DNA of 5,287 bases from Patescibacteria group bacterium. Its GTDB lineage: Bacteria > Patescibacteriota > Patescibacteriia > 2-12-FULL-60-25. The notes below the pieces were generated by a model. The model was not told where the DNA came from, did not search any database, and saw nothing but the letters and a program-made list of their open reading frames with translations. Location: the NCBI GenBank assembly GCA_018824765.1, contig JAHJFW010000095.1:1-5287 (forward strand), in the 5' to 3' direction. Position 1 is the stretch's first letter; each line of letters opens with the position of its first letter. The position numbers and the translations under genes were made by a program. Below, piece by piece: positions 5,202 through 5,287 of the stretch.

Positions 5202-5268
5202 CGTCATTCCTGCGAAGGCAGGAATCCATCCGTCTTTCTGATGGATCCCAGCCTGCGCTGGGATGACG
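5202..5268. repeat. 67-bp palindromic element with dRS3-like hairpins
   Basis: The element is an inverted repeat centred on 5235: CGTCAT (5202-5207) pairs with ATGACG (5263-5268), and ATCCATC (5224-5230) with GATGGAT (5240-5246). Each arm holds its own 8-bp hairpin: ATTCCTGC-GAAG-GCAGGAAT (5206-5225) and ATCCCAGC-CTGC-GCTGGGAT (5245-5264). The first closely resembles the Neisseria dRS3 pattern ATTCCC-N8-GGGAAT, and GTCATTCC/GTCATCCC repeats of this type occur between genes in many bacteria. No transposase is nearby; spread by an enzyme acting in trans is an inference. Confidence 0.85.
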
Positions 5269-5287
5269 GGAATGTTCACTTGATTTG

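Larger units (their letters stand above)
4912..5287. other. Gene-free region upstream of the isomerase gene
   Basis: I see no plausible protein-coding frame in these 376 bases. In order from the isomerase start they hold a possible promoter (about 4925-4967), a 36-nt hairpin with an adjacent T-run (5025-5071), a perfect DnaA-box 9-mer (5122-5130), a 7-bp periodic tract (5146-5180) and a 67-bp palindromic repeat (5202-5268). The stretch after 5269 is too short to assign. Confidence 0.7.

Noticed and set aside
5202..5268. tRNA or other structured RNA gene
   Set aside because: The fold is a symmetric palindrome with two equal hairpins and no acceptor, anticodon or T-loop features.

Overview
The window looks like a chromosomal segment from a Candidate Phyla Radiation (Patescibacteria) bacterium, or a similar small-genome lineage with GC content near 50%. 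No marker gene proves this. The inference rests on compact genes packed on one strand, almost no Shine-Dalgarno sequences, a membrane-anchored C39-type peptidase of a kind often seen in that group, a CapA-type phosphoesterase next to an unrecognised four-helix membrane protein, and intergenic spaces filled with palindromic and short tandem repeats.

Every confident gene lies on the minus strand, so transcription runs from high to low coordinates. In that order the window holds: a 376-base gene-free stretch (4912-5287) with a repeat element, a heptanucleotide tract, a perfect DnaA-box 9-mer and a strong hairpin; a cyclophilin-type peptidyl-prolyl isomerase lipoprotein (4222-4911); a membrane-anchored C39-family cysteine peptidase (3307-4167); an 83-bp palindromic element (3203-3285); a four-helix membrane protein of unknown function (2731-3177) that overlaps a CapA/PGA_cap-type metallophosphoesterase (1652-2752); exonuclease VII large subunit xseA (397-1632) and small subunit xseB (180-392); a 77-bp tract with 7-bp periodicity (98-174); and the first codons of another gene that leaves the window on the left (1-70).

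Functionally there are two groups. The first four complete genes are envelope or extracytoplasmic proteins (folding, proteolysis or peptide-bond cleavage, membrane, polysaccharide-type metallophosphoesterase). XseA and XseB form the single-strand exonuclease VII and are almost contiguous, so they are surely co-transcribed. Both the peptidase gene and xseA have a perfect TATAAT exactly 11 nt before the ATG, which suggests two promoters making nearly leaderless mRNAs.

No new defence or mobile system with its own proteins is visible. The most unusual content is non-coding: two unrelated palindromic elements whose half-hairpins differ by compensatory base-pair changes, and two heptamer-periodic tracts.
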